In this document: positions 24,083 through 36,369 of the stretch, in pieces
How positions within the stretch are numbered: position 1 is the first letter of the stretch
How the letters are laid out: each line of letters opens with the position of its first letter
From: Neoechinorhynchus agilis
Taxonomy: Eukaryota; Acanthocephala
Assembly (NCBI GenBank): GCA_051530055.1
Contig: CM121342.1
Coordinates: 13,950,001-14,014,000 of the forward strand
Direction of reading: 5' to 3'
DNA length: 64,000 bases
Translations under genes and position numbers: made by a program
Notes under the pieces: model-generated
Told to the model about the DNA's origin: nothing
Databases searched by the model: none
What the model saw: the letters and a program-made list of their open reading frames with translations, nothing else

Positions 24083-26264
24083 AACTGTTTATGAAAACAC
24101 TTTTCGTGGTTCGCAGAATGTCTTTAATCTAAAATATTATTTACTGGGTGAAGACTTCTAAACACAATAATTCGCTAGTTATATAATCCCTTCCCTCCCG
24201 CGGTACCTCCTCACATATCGACATTTTTAAAAATGCGAGCCATTTAACTGATTGAATTTGTTTTTCCATGCTTTTAGAATAAAATTCTTTTTACTGTTCA
24301 AAAGAAGAAAACATACAAACAACCTCGTAGAAAGGCACACGATTGTGCTTCCGAAATATCAGATACAATAGGTATATTCCTTATATTTTCCGCCATAAAA
24401 ATTTATTGGTCGTTATATCAAAAAATGCAGAAAAGTGAGGAGGTACCGAGGACTATATAATTAGAGAATTATTGTTTAGAAGTCTTTAACCCGGTTAACA
24501 AACTGTTTATGAAAACACTTTTCGTGGTTCGCAGAACGTCTTTAATCTAAAATATTATTTACTGGGTGAAGACTTCTAAACACAATAATTCGCTAGTTAT
24601 ATAATCCCTTCCCTCCCGCGGTACCTCCTCACATATCGACATTTTGAAAAATGAGAGCCATTTAACTGATTGAATTTGTTTTTCCATGCTTTTAGAATAA
24701 AATTCTTTTTACTGTTCAAAAGAAGAAAACATACAAACAACCTCGTAGAAAGGCACACGATTGTGCTTCCGAAATATCAGATACAATAGGTATATTCCTT
24801 ATATTTTCCGCCATAAAAATTTATTGGTCGTTATATCAAAAAATGCAGAAAAGTGAGGAGGTACCGAGGACTATATAATTAGAGAATTATTGTTTAGAAG
24901 TCTTTAACCCGGTTAACAAACTGTTTATGAAAACACTTTTCGTGGTTCGCAGAACGTCTTTAATCTAAAATATTATTTACTGGGTGAAGACTTCTAAACA
25001 CAATAATTCTCTAGTTATATAATCCCTTCCCTCCCGCGGTACCTCCTCACATATCGACATTTTGAAAAATGAGAGCCATTTAACTGATTGAATTTGTTTT
25101 TCCATGCTTTTAGAATAAAATTCTTTTTACTGTTCAAAAGAAGAAAACATACAAACAACCTCGTAGAAAGGCACACGATTGTGCTTCCGAAATATCAGAT
25201 ACAATAGGTATATTCCTTATATTTTCCGCCATAAAAATTTATTGGTCGTTATATCAAAAAATGCAGAAAAGTGAGGAGGTACCGAGGACTATATAATTAG
25301 AGAATTATTGTTTAGAAGTCTTTAACCCGGTTAACAAACTGTTTATGAAAACACTTTTCGTGGTTCGCAGAACGTCTTTAATCTAAAATATTATTTACTG
25401 GGTGAAGACTTCTAAACACAATAATTCGCTAGTTATATAATCCCTTCCCTCCCGCGGTACCTCCTCACATATCGACATTTTGAAAAATGAGAGCCATTTA
25501 ACTGATTGAATTTGTTTTTCCATGCTTTTAGAATAAAATTCTTTTTACTGTTCAAAAGAAGAAAACATACAAACAACCTCGTAGAAAGGCACACGATTGT
25601 GCTTCCGAAATATCAGATACAATAGGTATATTCCTTATATTTTCCGCCATAAAAATTTATTGGTCGTTATATCAAAAAATGCAGAAAAGTGAGGAGGTAC
25701 CGAGGACTATATAATTAGAGAATTATTGTTTAGAAGTCTTTAACCCGGTTAACAAACTGTTTATGAAAACACTTTTCGTGGTTCGCAGAACGTCTTTAAT
25801 CTAAAATATTATTTACTGGGTGAAGACTTCTAAACACAATAATTCTCTAGTTATATAATCCCTTCCCTCCCGCGGTACCTCCTCACATATCGACATTTTG
25901 AAAAATGAGAGCCATTTAACTGATTGAATTTGTTTTTCCATGCTTTTAGAATAAAATTCTTTTTACTGTTCAAAAGAAGAAAACATACAAACAACCTCGT
26001 AGAAAGGCACACGATTGTGCTTCCGAAATATCAGATACAATAGGTATATTCCTTATATTTTCCGCCATAAAAATTTATTGGTCGTTATATCAAAAAATGC
26101 AGAAAAGTGAGGAGGTACCGAGGATTATATAATTAGAGAATTATTGTTTAGAAGTCTTTAACCCGGTTAACAAACTGTTTATGAAAACACTTTTCGTGGT
26201 TCGCAGAACGTCTTTAATCTAAAATATTATTTACTGGGTGAAGACTTCTAAACACAATAATTCT
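24083..26264. repeat. 418 bp tandem array, 5.2 near-identical units
   Basis: The word CGGTACCTCC recurs at 24201, 24619, 25037, 25455 and 25873, exactly 418 bp apart each time. Units differ at only a few positions (for example TTCGCTAG versus TTCTCTAG), so the array is very young. Each unit contains a degenerate hammerhead segment (CTGTTTATGA ... GCAGAACGTCTTTAAT), an inverted pair of about 55-60 bp arms (AAGACTTCTAAACACAATAA ... and GTGAGGAGGTACCGAGGA), and a satellite-like piece (AAAGGCACACGATTGTGCTT, then CCGAAATATCAGATACAATA). The array begins and ends at the same segment type, so it starts and stops part-way through a unit. No reading frame of note. Confidence 0.95.
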
Positions 26265-26265
26265 A

Positions 26266-26284
26266 ATTTTTCGCTCAGCGAAAA
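26266..26284. repeat. Small hairpin next to the array
   Basis: TTTTCGCT and AGCGAAAA form a short inverted repeat separated by a single base, directly at the right border of the 418 bp array. Confidence 0.5.
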
Positions 26285-26385
26285 AAACGTCACTGTATTA
26301 TTCTTTTCGTTCAACGTCGTGTCGTACCGAAATATTGGAATCAATAAATTCTTTCAATTTTCACGACAAATGCGAACAAATATTG

Positions 26386-26553
26386 TTCATATTTTGTAAT
26401 GGTACAATAAATTATCTATTGAATCCGATATTTCGGAAGCACAATCGTGTGCGCAGGGCATAAAACATAAGCTACCTTCTAGAAAGACACACGATTGAGC
26501 TTCCGCAATATCGGATTCAATAGATAATTTATTGTACCATTACAATATATGAA
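26386..26553. repeat. Foldback element carrying the satellite core
   Basis: The left arm 26386-26452 and right arm 26486-26553 are reverse complements over about 67 bp with only a few mismatches; the spacer is 33 bp. The inner ends contain GATTGTGCTTCCGAAATATC-type sequence, the core shared with the 145 bp satellite and the 418 bp unit; the outer parts contain TAATTTATTGTACCATTACA. It looks like a miniature foldback or MITE-type element. No target-site duplication is obvious. Confidence 0.82.
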
Positions 26554-26590
26554 TTTCTTTGTCGAAAACTAAAGATTTAAAGAATCGATG

Positions 26591-26632
26591 TTTTTGTGAC
26601 GTTTCTCACCCGGGTGAGAAACGTCACAAAAA
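26591..26632. repeat. Perfect 42 bp palindrome without spacer
   Basis: The two 21-base halves are exact reverse complements, centred on CCCGGG. The inner part reads GTGACGTTTCTCACCCGGG and its complement. There is no mismatch and no loop. Confidence 0.95.
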
Positions 26633-26734
26633 CAATCATGCTATCCACCCAAGGCAACAACTTGACTTTATTTAAAGAATCAATTTCCAAAAGAACTGGG
26701 TAATTTCGGCGATTGAACCTTTATGAAAACAAGA

Positions 26735-26953
26735 TCAATACAATGAAATAATGTAGCGAACCCACAAATACCCATCTATACTCAGAATACTCACTAGAAA
26801 CACTTCATCGAACAATTCCACGCTTAAACGAAATTCTGGATGAGAGCCAAGGAAACTCGAGAAGTTTCTTGTTCTTTCGAGTTTTGACCTACTGACGACG
26901 TTGAGACTTTCATAAGAGGCACCGAGGATCTGCCGCTCCGTTTGCCTCGTCAT
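26735..26953 (-). CDS. Possible first exon of an unrecognised gene
   Basis: A 72-codon frame starts MTRQTERQILGASYESLNVV. It meets a good donor (GTGAGTATTC) after SVELFDEVFL, near 26795. No matching second exon is visible to the left, where only repeats follow. It may be a stray or truncated gene, or chance. Confidence 0.2.
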   Translation of the reverse strand: MTRQTERQILGASYESLNVVSRSKLERTRNFSSFLGSHPEFRLSVELFDEVFLVSILSIDGYLWVRYIISLY

Positions 26954-27214
26954 TGTTGTGGTTTGGGCAGCCGAAAAGACTTTACCGGGTTTTTTTGTGT
27001 TGAAAAAGCTCCGTGACAGTCATCTGACAATCATTTTGTTCGGTCAAGATAAAAAATGTTTTAGAGATTTAAATTTTTTTTGTTTTTTTAATGAGACAAA
27101 GTTTATATTAAAAAGGCGCTACAAATTTAATTTAATTATGACGTACCGGCGTTGCCAGTATACTGGCAGCGTTCCCTCGCTGTATCGCAATTCGTTGAGC
27201 GAGGAAATTTCTAG

Positions 27215-28130
27215 AGCGCGGTTCCCCCGTCATTCTTTTCGTCCCAATTCGTCGAGGAAAGTGAGCGCTGACGGTCCCAAGGCTCCATGCGTTTCCACGG
27301 CAAAAGGGACGAAATGGTAATTCCTTTGGAGCTCTCTATATTTTGAACGCTTTCGTTCCTCAACTACGACCGCTGAACCTCCAGGGCTCTTTTTAGAAAA
27401 CTGAAAATTACTGGGGGCAAGCGTGTCCACGCAAGTCGCTTCCCATAAAAGAGGTTTCCCCTCCCGCCATGGAAAAACCGTGAAACCGCCAGGTCGCTTG
27501 CGGTCTAGGCGGCACAAGTTACTTGGCTCTAAAATATTGGGCACGTGAACGGAATCTAGGGCTCTACTCAAAATTGAGTTCAACTCTGCGTGTCTTGGAA
27601 ACCACCCTCTGGACATTATACAACAGAGGCCGTGTCTGCCATTGGCTTCAACTATAGATCCGCAGCGACAGCGTTGCAGGATACAAATATCCTGGCCCAA
27701 TCTTAAAGAAACTGCGGTTCATCATCATCAGTTTGCTAGTTTGAGCGTCTTTTAATAACTAACAAACTGATCAGTTGATGGATTGTCGACTGATTTCTCA
27801 ACCGCATGTTATTCTTCTCGGTATTCCTTATTTGCTCGCTCGATTAGATGCGACGAACGCTGGAAGGGCTAAATTAGACACTGCGCGGATGCCGAGGCCG
27901 CTAAAAGAGGTTGGGAACGTAGCCTGCCGCCAGCCCGTATCCGTAATGTTAATATTTAAAATTTTCTTTAAAAAAGAACGTAAAACTCCGTCAAGATCCG
28001 ATAAAACTCTTTTCTCCCCGAAACACGGAGCAGTTCTCAACTTATACATCAATTTGGGATAGAAGGCTTCGTGCGCCGACAGCTCACATGCTCTTGTACA
28101 TAATAATTCGAGCTACGGTATGTGGGCCTC
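27215..28130 (-). mobile_element. R2-like LINE copy: RT thumb plus C-terminal endonuclease
   Basis: Reading right to left, the thumb piece (about 27830-28050) gives KLRTAPCFGEKRVLSDLDGV and FSGLGIRAVSNLALPAFVAS. The C-terminal piece (27230-27700) gives CRCGSIVEANGRHGLCC (a C-x-C-x8-H-x3-C zinc knuckle), a RHAELNSILSRAL helix, EPSNLCRLDRKRPGGFTVFP and YHFVPFAVETHGALGPSALT. The knuckle followed by an RPDG...W(D/E)-type core is the layout of R2-group restriction-like endonucleases; here the Asp of RPDG is Gly. Between the two pieces (27725-27775) lie short CATCATCAGTTTGCTAGT and AACTAACAAACTGATCAG fragments of the hammerhead-type repeat, so that repeat seems to have interrupted the LINE. Confidence 0.75.
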
Positions 28131-28690
28131 GAGGTCGCGAAATCCTTTTTCCACGTTAGACGATCATCGCAGATTTTCGGCAAGTTGCTCCCGGGGGGGG
28201 CTCGAGGTTACAAAATACGAATTTTATCTCTTCGGATTTAAAATTGCAATTTGAACAAAATTAAAATCTTTTTTTCTTACGAATCACATTTTTTCGGCAT
28301 GAACAATTCGATTTTATATCGTGCGGGGAAAAGATACTTTCTTTTTCTTTGTAGTTTTGTCATCACTCGGATTCTAAAATTCACTGATCTATGTTTCCGC
28401 GATATTTCACCACACGGATAATTGTGACATTTTCCCAAGGTTAATCATTGCTAGGCAGCATTGCTTGCTCAAATATTTGAAAACTTACAAGCAATTGACT
28501 GAAGAAAGCCAACGAAAAAGCCGAAAATTTTCAAGATAAATCTATTTTCTGAATCAAAAATCGCTAATCGAAACCGAAACTATAATGAATAATTTATTTA
28601 CATTGGGAAAATATCGGAATTATTCCAAAAGGTGAAATATCGTGGAAATAAATTAGTGAATTTTTGAAGCCGAGGGGTTTTATAAGTACT
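28130..28690. other. Gene-free AT-rich spacer
   Basis: About 560 bp with a G-run (CCCGGGGGGGG near 28190) but no coding potential or repeat structure that I can recognise. Confidence 0.4.
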
Positions 28691-28692
28691 TG

Positions 28693-28917
28693 TTTTATAT
28701 GGCGTAAAGAAATTAAATGATGATTTTGGTTTTGAAATCCGATTGGTTTCGGAAGTACAATCTTGAACGCCTTTATCAGGATTTTTTTGCAAGTGTTTAT
28801 CTAACGTCGTAAACATTTCTAAACAACCTTGATCAAAAGGCGTTCAAGATTGTGCTTCCGAAACCAATCGGATTTTAAAACCAAAGTCATCATTTAATTT
28901 GTCTACGTCATATAAAA
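28693..28917. repeat. Second foldback element carrying the satellite core
   Basis: The left arm 28693-28780 and right arm 28827-28917 are reverse complements over about 88 bp with a few mismatches; the spacer is 46 bp. The arms contain CGATTGGTTTCGGAAGTACA and CAAGATTGTGCTTCCGAAAC, the same GATTGTGC...TTCCGAAA core as the satellite. The outer sequence differs from the 26.4 kb element, so the two share only the core. Confidence 0.82.
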
Positions 28918-29296
28918 TAATCAATATGAGCAATTCAATCTTCAAGTTGTATAACTACCAAAAGAAAATTCTAAATCATATCGCTTAGAATTTCTAATGA
29001 TGAAAACTCACACTTAATGCTCGACCAGCGACCTTTAGACCGAAAAAGACAATAAAAGTGTTATGTGTGTTGATCCGATGTTTTTTGACATGGGGTGATT
29101 GATCATTTGAATTCAATGTTTCAACGGTCAATTATACATATTCGTTATTTTTGAGGCTCTTAATATCGATTCCCGTTATGAAATTGCCAATTGTATTACT
29201 TAGTTTTTGAATTAAGCTCAACTTTTCCTTACAAAAGCACATATCGTAATGACTTTTACGCCAATTGTTTTTGCTAAATATTAGAGGTCAATTCAG
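28918..29296. other. 5' flank of VPS53
   Basis: AT-rich; holds the VPS53 promoter and 5' UTR. I see no convincing TATA box. No gene. Confidence 0.4.
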
Positions 29297-32200
29297 ATGG
29301 AAGAGGAACGCAAAGTCGATTTTAATGAATCATCCGCCGATGATTCGGACTCAGAAGATGTGGAATTCGATACGCGTCCACTTTTAAGCGATTCGATCTA
29401 TGAGAAACTCAATCAAATTCATCCAGATATCTTGAAGAACTATGATATTCTTAAAGACGACTTCGGGCATACTGAACTCACTGAAGAGGATGAAAATATC
29501 TTGAAAGTTGTAGATCTGGATAGATCGGATTTCAATGTTGTAGATGCGGTCAATCGTTTGTTTCCTGATCCGGAATCTTTACAAAATATTGACACAATCT
29601 TGTCTACCTTGAAAATTGAACTCCTTTCTCTCAACACTCAAACCGATCAGCTATTGTCTGAGTTTTACAAGACTGACTGTACGTCGTTAACTGAAGCTTT
29701 ATCAGCATCACATAATTCAATGAATCGCCTTGTTGAAACGTGTGAAACTGTAAGCTCGCAGATCCGTGAAACTGCAAACAGTGCAGAATCAGTTACTGCT
29801 GACATTAGAAAACTCGATGCAGGGAAGCGTCAATTATCGGAAACACTTGCTCATCTGAATCAATTTGAACAGTTTATTGAGGGAATCGAGGATATAAAAA
29901 AAGGTCTTACTCAAGGTGATCTTCAAAAGGTTGCTTCTACATTATCGAAAACTAATTTTGTTGTCGATACCCTCCGATCATTCTCATATTTAAATAGTAT
30001 AAAAGAAAAGCTGGACGAATATGATGAATTGCTCAACAAAATCCGACAAACTGCCAGAGATGCATTTGAACGGGTATTTATTCACAGAACGAAATATGGA
30101 ATCATATCGGCGAATTGCGGCGACGAAAAGGACGCTGTTTGCAATTTGCTGGATGCAATTGGCGAGGAAACTCAACATGAAATGACTGATAGATTGATAA
30201 ATCACATCCTAAAGGAGTATGTAGCACTCTTTGATAAGTCTCAAGAATGCGCTTGGATCGATAAGGTCGAACGACGCTATATTTGGCTAAAAAGATCGAT
30301 AGTGGAACTTAATGAGCGGTGGTATGGAAGTAAAAAGGGTATTCAGCACTTCCCAGAAACGTTTGTGGCTACTGACAATTCAATGGAAGTTATTTTTATG
30401 CTATTTTTATATCGAGCGTTTATTGAAGTCCAAAGGTAGCAATAAGCAACAGGTTTTTATTTTTTTAAATAGTCCATTATTGTTTTGTACTTAATCCATA
30501 CGGTTTTAAGAACAAGAAACTCTCCCATGTTCAGGATTCGAGTTGTTTTTGATCGTTCTTTTAACTCTTTCTCTACTTTATGTGTTTAACAGTTTCCGGG
30601 AACAATTTCGTTTCAGATATCAACTTGTGGCTCGTTATTGAGTGCCTTTTATCTTTATCGGTAGTAGTTATCATAAGTAATTGCTAAATCATTTGTGCTC
30701 AGACGTGATCTCAAAGTGGTTTACATTGAAACTGAAATTGTGAACTTCACTTTGCTCGTTTGACAATCTAACGAACAATCAATTTAAGATCAACCGTTGT
30801 ACATTTAATATTCTGGTATTTGCGGTCGGCATTCTTCGCTATGCGCGATATCTTTAAAGAGAATATAGGAAGATGAAATCGAGTGCCGAGGTTGAATTTT
30901 TACATGATTTTGTACTCCGATTTCAAATAACAAACTATAATTCAGTAGCCGCAGAGTTTAACTGGCATTTGGCTGAACGTTTGACGGACAGATTTTGTTG
31001 TACAACTGCGAATGAACTTTGCGAGATTATGAAGGAGCGAAGATCTGAGATAAACGTTAAACTTTTAAGACTATTGATTGAGCGAACAACTGCATTTGAA
31101 ACTGCCCTGGACAAAACATTCCGCGGTGAATCCCAAGGATTTGTGTTCAGAAATGCGATATCAGGAAAGCTCAGTCAATTTTTTGACATTTACGTTCAGT
31201 CGATCGATGAAGGCCTCAATGAGCTAATTGACAAATTCTCAAGTGAACTAAGATCGATAACATTCTCTCCTTCGCCTTTCTACGAATCAGATGAACTCCA
31301 AACAGACGACGAGGGGCAATCGACGTCGATATCAGTGATCCCGAGTGCTGCCGATCTATTCATTTTCTATCGGAATTGCATTCAGCAAACTGCAAAGTTG
31401 GTAAGAATAAACAAAGAAAGTGAATCCAAAAATGGTGATATTCGACTAATGCTAGTGTCAGTTTTTGATAAATATTTGAATGATTACCGCAATCGGGTTT
31501 TGATTCAAGCTGGAATTGGTGACCTTCTGAAAACGGATAGCACGGCTTCCCGATTCGGCGCGATAAGTGAATCTTTGAATGTGTGGAAATGTTAAATGGA
31601 ACATAGACACTTGTTAAAATTTCCATTCCAAACAATCAACATTTTCTAAAGTATCCGATGACCAGAAAGATTCCGGAAGTCCGAGTTCAATTATAAAAAT
31701 TTGTCGCGTTTTGTCAACTTGTGAATACTGCATCGAAATGATCGATCAACTGAAGTTGAAAATTGAGCAGGTTTTTCTCATTGGAGACGTCAAGGAGAAA
31801 TCTTTCGATTATGCAAAACAAGAATTCAATTCCTTGATTGACAAATGCGTCCACAAACTTGCTAATGTTGTTTATCAAGCTGCATGCGGACAATGGGTTG
31901 TGGCTATGAAGAAGATTCATTGGCAAGCTATCGAAAATGTTGGAGACCGAACCACTCATATTGATAATCTCGTTTCACGGTTACATAACTTTAACGAATG
32001 GGTTCTCGAGGCGATTTTGTATTTTATTTGATGTATTAATTGAGCGCGGTTAAGTATTTCGAAATGATATATTCGCAAATTGAACTTTTCATCATACATT
32101 TGCCTTCCTATTCTTGCTGAATCTCAATTGTCCTGTGGCTATAATCCCCTATTTAGTTATCAACTAAATGCATTGTTCAATTCATTTAGCGTTTTAAAAA

Positions 32201-32881
32201 ATCTGACTTCGTGCTTTGTCCCTACTCCTTATATTTCTCCCTTTGCTTACTGTTTAGAGAAAATCAATTTTACTTTTGGCAGAATCTAATTCGCCTCCTC
32301 CATTAGGAATATCCATGCACCTTGAAAATGTTGAGATTATGTGATGCACTAGACCACCTTTCGCCCTTTTCCTTTTAATCGAAGAGAATCCGCCGGATAT
32401 TCCTTTACTCAGAAGTGAGCTTGACTCCGCTCGCCGTTACTTTACCCAAATCTGTTTGGATCTAACAACCGCCACGCTTACGACCTTTACTCAGACAATC
32501 GCTACAAATTGCCGCCCGTTGACTCCAGCTGCAGCCGAACAATTGTTGCTGGACGCTCACCATCTAAAAGGTGTTCTTATGAACCTGCCGAATTTAGAAT
32601 CCAATGTTCAACGAAAGTGCCCGATAGAGTTGACGAAATACGTCGAGGAGGAAATGAGCCAGTTGGAAATGACTCTGAAGATGGTAATGAGCGTTCATGA
32701 ACCGGCGGATGCGTTTGTTGAGACTTTCCTGTGTCTCATGTCGAAGCGGAATCGATCGAGTTCGTTGTTACAAAGGATCCTTGACATGAAGGGTGTAAAA
32801 AAGACGGAAGCTCAACAAGTGTTAGAGTTGTTCAAAGCGCGAGAAAAGGGTTTCGATTCAGAGAATACATTTGCAGACTAA
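29297..32881 (+). CDS. VPS53: VPS53 homologue (GARP/EARP tethering complex)
   Basis: VPS53 is the core subunit of GARP and EARP, which tether endosome-derived vesicles at the trans-Golgi and recycling endosomes. The N-terminal domain reads VVDLDRSDFNVVDAVNRLFP, DIRKLDAGKRQLSETLAHLN and VERRYIWLKRSIVELNERWY (exon 29297 to about 30364). The second exon (about 30957-31570) carries HLAERLTDRFCCTTANELCE, MKERRSEINVKLLRLLIERT and SAADLFIFYRNCIQQ. The third (about 31655-32010) has RVLSTCEYC and HWQAIENVGDRTTHIDNL. The last (about 32383-32881) has AAAEQLLLDAHHLKGVLMNL, MVMSVHEPADAFVE and LLQRILDMKGVKK, ending at a stop. All parts are in human order. The first intron is about 590 bp; exact junctions are uncertain for introns 2 and 3. 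Confidence 0.93.
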
Positions 32882-35800
32882 GGAAATCAATCGAATTCGT
32901 TCTTACTTTTATGCTGCCGGATCTATTGCTTACACAAAAAATGACTAAAACACCAAGTGGTTATATAAAAACATTTCCTTTGAAGTAACGATCACAATAG
33001 GAAGCAAGTTTAGCTTTTTGTTTAACGTGCTAATTCTGAACCAATCTTTTTGTCGCTCTTTTCCACTTTGAAGGCGGTAATGTAGTTGTCAAACTTTCAA
33101 ATCGAAGATTTAAACAACTTCCTAAATGTCGTTTTATCTAAATTGACACATTAAATATGCAAAAAAAGATTGAACGAATTAGCTTCTAGAGAAATGTCAT
33201 TGAACTAAGCACCCATGTTATATGATCCGATTTGATGATTGCTTAGGTGAACCGACGTAAAAAAATTAAATTGCAAGTATTTACAAATTTTTAGCGGTTC
33301 ATCTTACCAAAGTTGCTATAGAAATTTTAATTGCGACATCCATGGTTTTTATTAGAGAGCTCAATCTCTTGCTTGTCGATAGAATGTTTTGTAGCCAGTC
33401 TTTCAGTCCTGGATTATCGTCAAATGTTTTCCGTTACTTGTTACAATACTAGCGACGAAGGAAATACTCACGTTAATCGAAAAAGTGCGTACAAAAATTA
33501 AAAAGCAACATGAAACTTTCGTTGAAGATCACCTCGATTACTGCCCTTGTTTTCAAATTCATAAAGAGCTTTTGCAATCGTATAACTAACAAGATCTTCC
33601 GCTCCAGTTTGAGGTACCTGTGGCTCAGATCAATCCCTAGATGGACGGAAGCAGCGCTATAGCCGAAATCTTTAATTTCAAAAAAACAATACTACAAATG
33701 TAAATTGTCCATTCGAGCGATATAGCCGATAGGTTGCTCGAGTTTACATTGATCTTGATCGTATTTACACTCCCTTATGATTTGATCGTTAAGATCGATT
33801 TTCCAATGAAAAAAGAATTTACGCTCGATTTCAGTTTCCCCCAGGGATGCGATTTAGGCGCGCCTATGCAGCAATCTTCTATTTAATAATTACAATGGAT
33901 TTGATTTTAAGAAGAAAATTGAAGCTGCAGGTAAGATTGAATGCAAGTGAGTTCCTAAGACTGAATTAATCTTTTTTGCAGAGACTGATTTTTCAAACTC
34001 CAAGATAATACTTATTTTAACACATTCTGCGATTTGTCAGTACGGATCTAAGGGCACGTAGTCCGACTGGTTTTCAATTAATGCTTTGCTCCTGATGCTA
34101 AATAAATCCTGAGACGTCTTCGAACGAATTATGGAGATTTAGTATTACAACCCATAAGAAGAAGACATTGTCTACATCTGGCGATCCCTTGGTAAAAATA
34201 TTGAATAATGTGGAGCACAAAATTACGTGCGTCTTTTTGACAAGCGATGCAGAAGCAATGATTAAAACAAACATCGCTTCATTAAGTGCAAAAATTTGAA
34301 GATATTGGCTAACGCTTTATAGGAAATTTTTATTTTAATAAATGTGATTGAACATAAAAGACCTTTTAAGTTTTTTTAGAAGATCCGATCTGTATTAAAA
34401 ATCAGAATTTCACAGAATGCCTTAAATTCGATTATCCATGTCAAATCATCAAGCGAATCCACTTCTACCTCACCGGTGGAATAATTAATAATTAATGGTG
34501 AAAAATAAGAAAGCTCGTCAATATTCACATGTATCCGCTGGAAACATTAATTTTTAATGCTTCACAGAAAACAGTAGAAGTGCGTTCATTCGCCTCCCTT
34601 CAACAACACAAAGCTATCAGAACAAAAGCCACATTTCCCCATAATTCTTTTCGCAACATGTCCCGAGCTTTCTATTAGTCCTGGTATTTTAATTTATACT
34701 TATAGATAATGGTCCCGAATACAAAGAGGTCATTGCTAATGCTTCGATCAAGACAAACCTGCAATTTGCCTGAGACTAATACCAAATACGATTGGAGAAA
34801 ATCCGTCTCCCACTCATTGGTCATTGTATTCTTTAAATTTCCCAAATTTAAATTTTGATGACAGTTTGAAAGACCTAAATAATTAACGTACTTCGACGGA
34901 CATTCGAAACAATGGCATCTACAATCAAATTATGACTTCCTATTGTGATGATCGCGTGTGATCAAAAACGAGTAATAACCTCCAACCAATCAACGTCCGC
35001 TTTTTTGTCCATAATGACCGTCAGCTGATGCGACTTAAGTGGGCGTTTATTTTAAGTGGTCTTTTTAGGTGTTAAGGAAAGGTATTCAACCCATCATCTC
35101 TGGCTGATAATTACAACAATAATTATCAGGTTTCGTATGCTCAGAATGAACTAGCTAGAGGTTTTATCGGTTTTGTTGCACTGATTGCGCAAAGGGTGTG
35201 GCCAAATCCAGACATGTAGGTGCTATCTCGCTCCCCAACACTTTCTCATACTCCGACGATAGCAAGATCCACCAATATTAAATCGAACTTGTAAATTAAT
35301 TTCTTTTATGAGAATTGAATTTTATGCTGATACTACGTTGCACACTTTGAATCGGGTCAAATTATCAATAGATCGAATTACTGTCAAGGGGATAAAATTT
35401 AGGCACTGTATACATGCAATTCTTAATATAATTTTTTATAAATTCCCCCGCTTCCCTAGTTTTACTTAAATTAGAAAAATCACTAGTCTATGTCTTTGGT
35501 GTCCATTTTGGATTTAAACGTGTTTAAAAATCCACTCGAGACTCGTCGAACTATTTTAAGACATTAAACAATTTAAAATGTTTTTAGTGTGTCTATATAG
35601 GAAAAAAGCCGACAATTTATACAAACTTTTGGTGGTTTCATAAATTACACAGATTTCTTTTTTTGCCTACAAGAAAAAGGATAATTAATGTCGAAATTAG
35701 CAGTCCCATAATCTGCTGTCATTAATTTCCTTAGGTTCCAAAAATACCCACATTTATCAGCGCATTAATTCGAATATTTCTCAGGCGATGTTCATCTTCC

Positions 35801-36369
35801 CTCAGGCATAATTTATTTCCTTTGATAAGCTTAGATCTACTTAAGGGCCACTTGAAAAGCATCTTTTCTGCATTTTAATTACATTGGAGGACTAATTTAA
35901 TTAGCCCTTTCACTTATAAGCATCATGTTCATCAGTTGATCGTATTGAAAACTGCCACTCCAATATTCCAGGTCAATTTGCTTGGAAGCAGGTGTTTCGA
36001 ATCCCGTAAATCAATTGTTTTTCTCATTGATTCATGAACGGTTGTGGCCAATCATCACATCTCAGCTGTCATTGGTGGAAACACGTTTTCGTCTACGTAT
36101 ATAAGACTATATTGAGCACTCATTGATTCAGACGTTCAATCCCACTCTTCACCACCTCCCTATGTGACGGACATAATTTTTGTCTAGAAATAAGGCGACA
36201 TTAGTGTGCCAAACTGTCATTAGATTGTCATGGGTCATAGAGATCCGGGATATGGTTGCATTACAGACGCCGCACTCTCCGCACTGCTTCATCTAACTCA
36301 ATTTTTAACCGACCCTTTAAACCTTTTAAGAGAATCTCGACTATCGCTATTTAGAACTTTGACGACGAA
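32882..36369. other. 3.5 kb intergenic region between VPS53 and the cadherin
   Basis: I see no convincing coding sequence, RNA gene or repeat family member here. The right end holds the cadherin promoter. It may contain cis-regulatory elements, which I cannot identify by eye. Confidence 0.5.
36098..36134 (+). promoter_or_regulatory. Likely core promoter of the cadherin gene (TATA plus initiator)
   Basis: TATATAAG at 36098-36105 is followed about 30 bp later by TCAGACG (36128-36134), an arthropod-style initiator. The predicted 5' UTR of about 240 bp reaches the cadherin start at 36370. The element is inferred from spacing and sequence only. Confidence 0.55.

Noticed and set aside
24083-26264. 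An intact hammerhead ribozyme in every 418 bp unit
   Set aside because: The segment aligns with the family, but CUGANGA reads CUGUUUAUGA and GAAAC reads AGAAC, so I call it degenerate.
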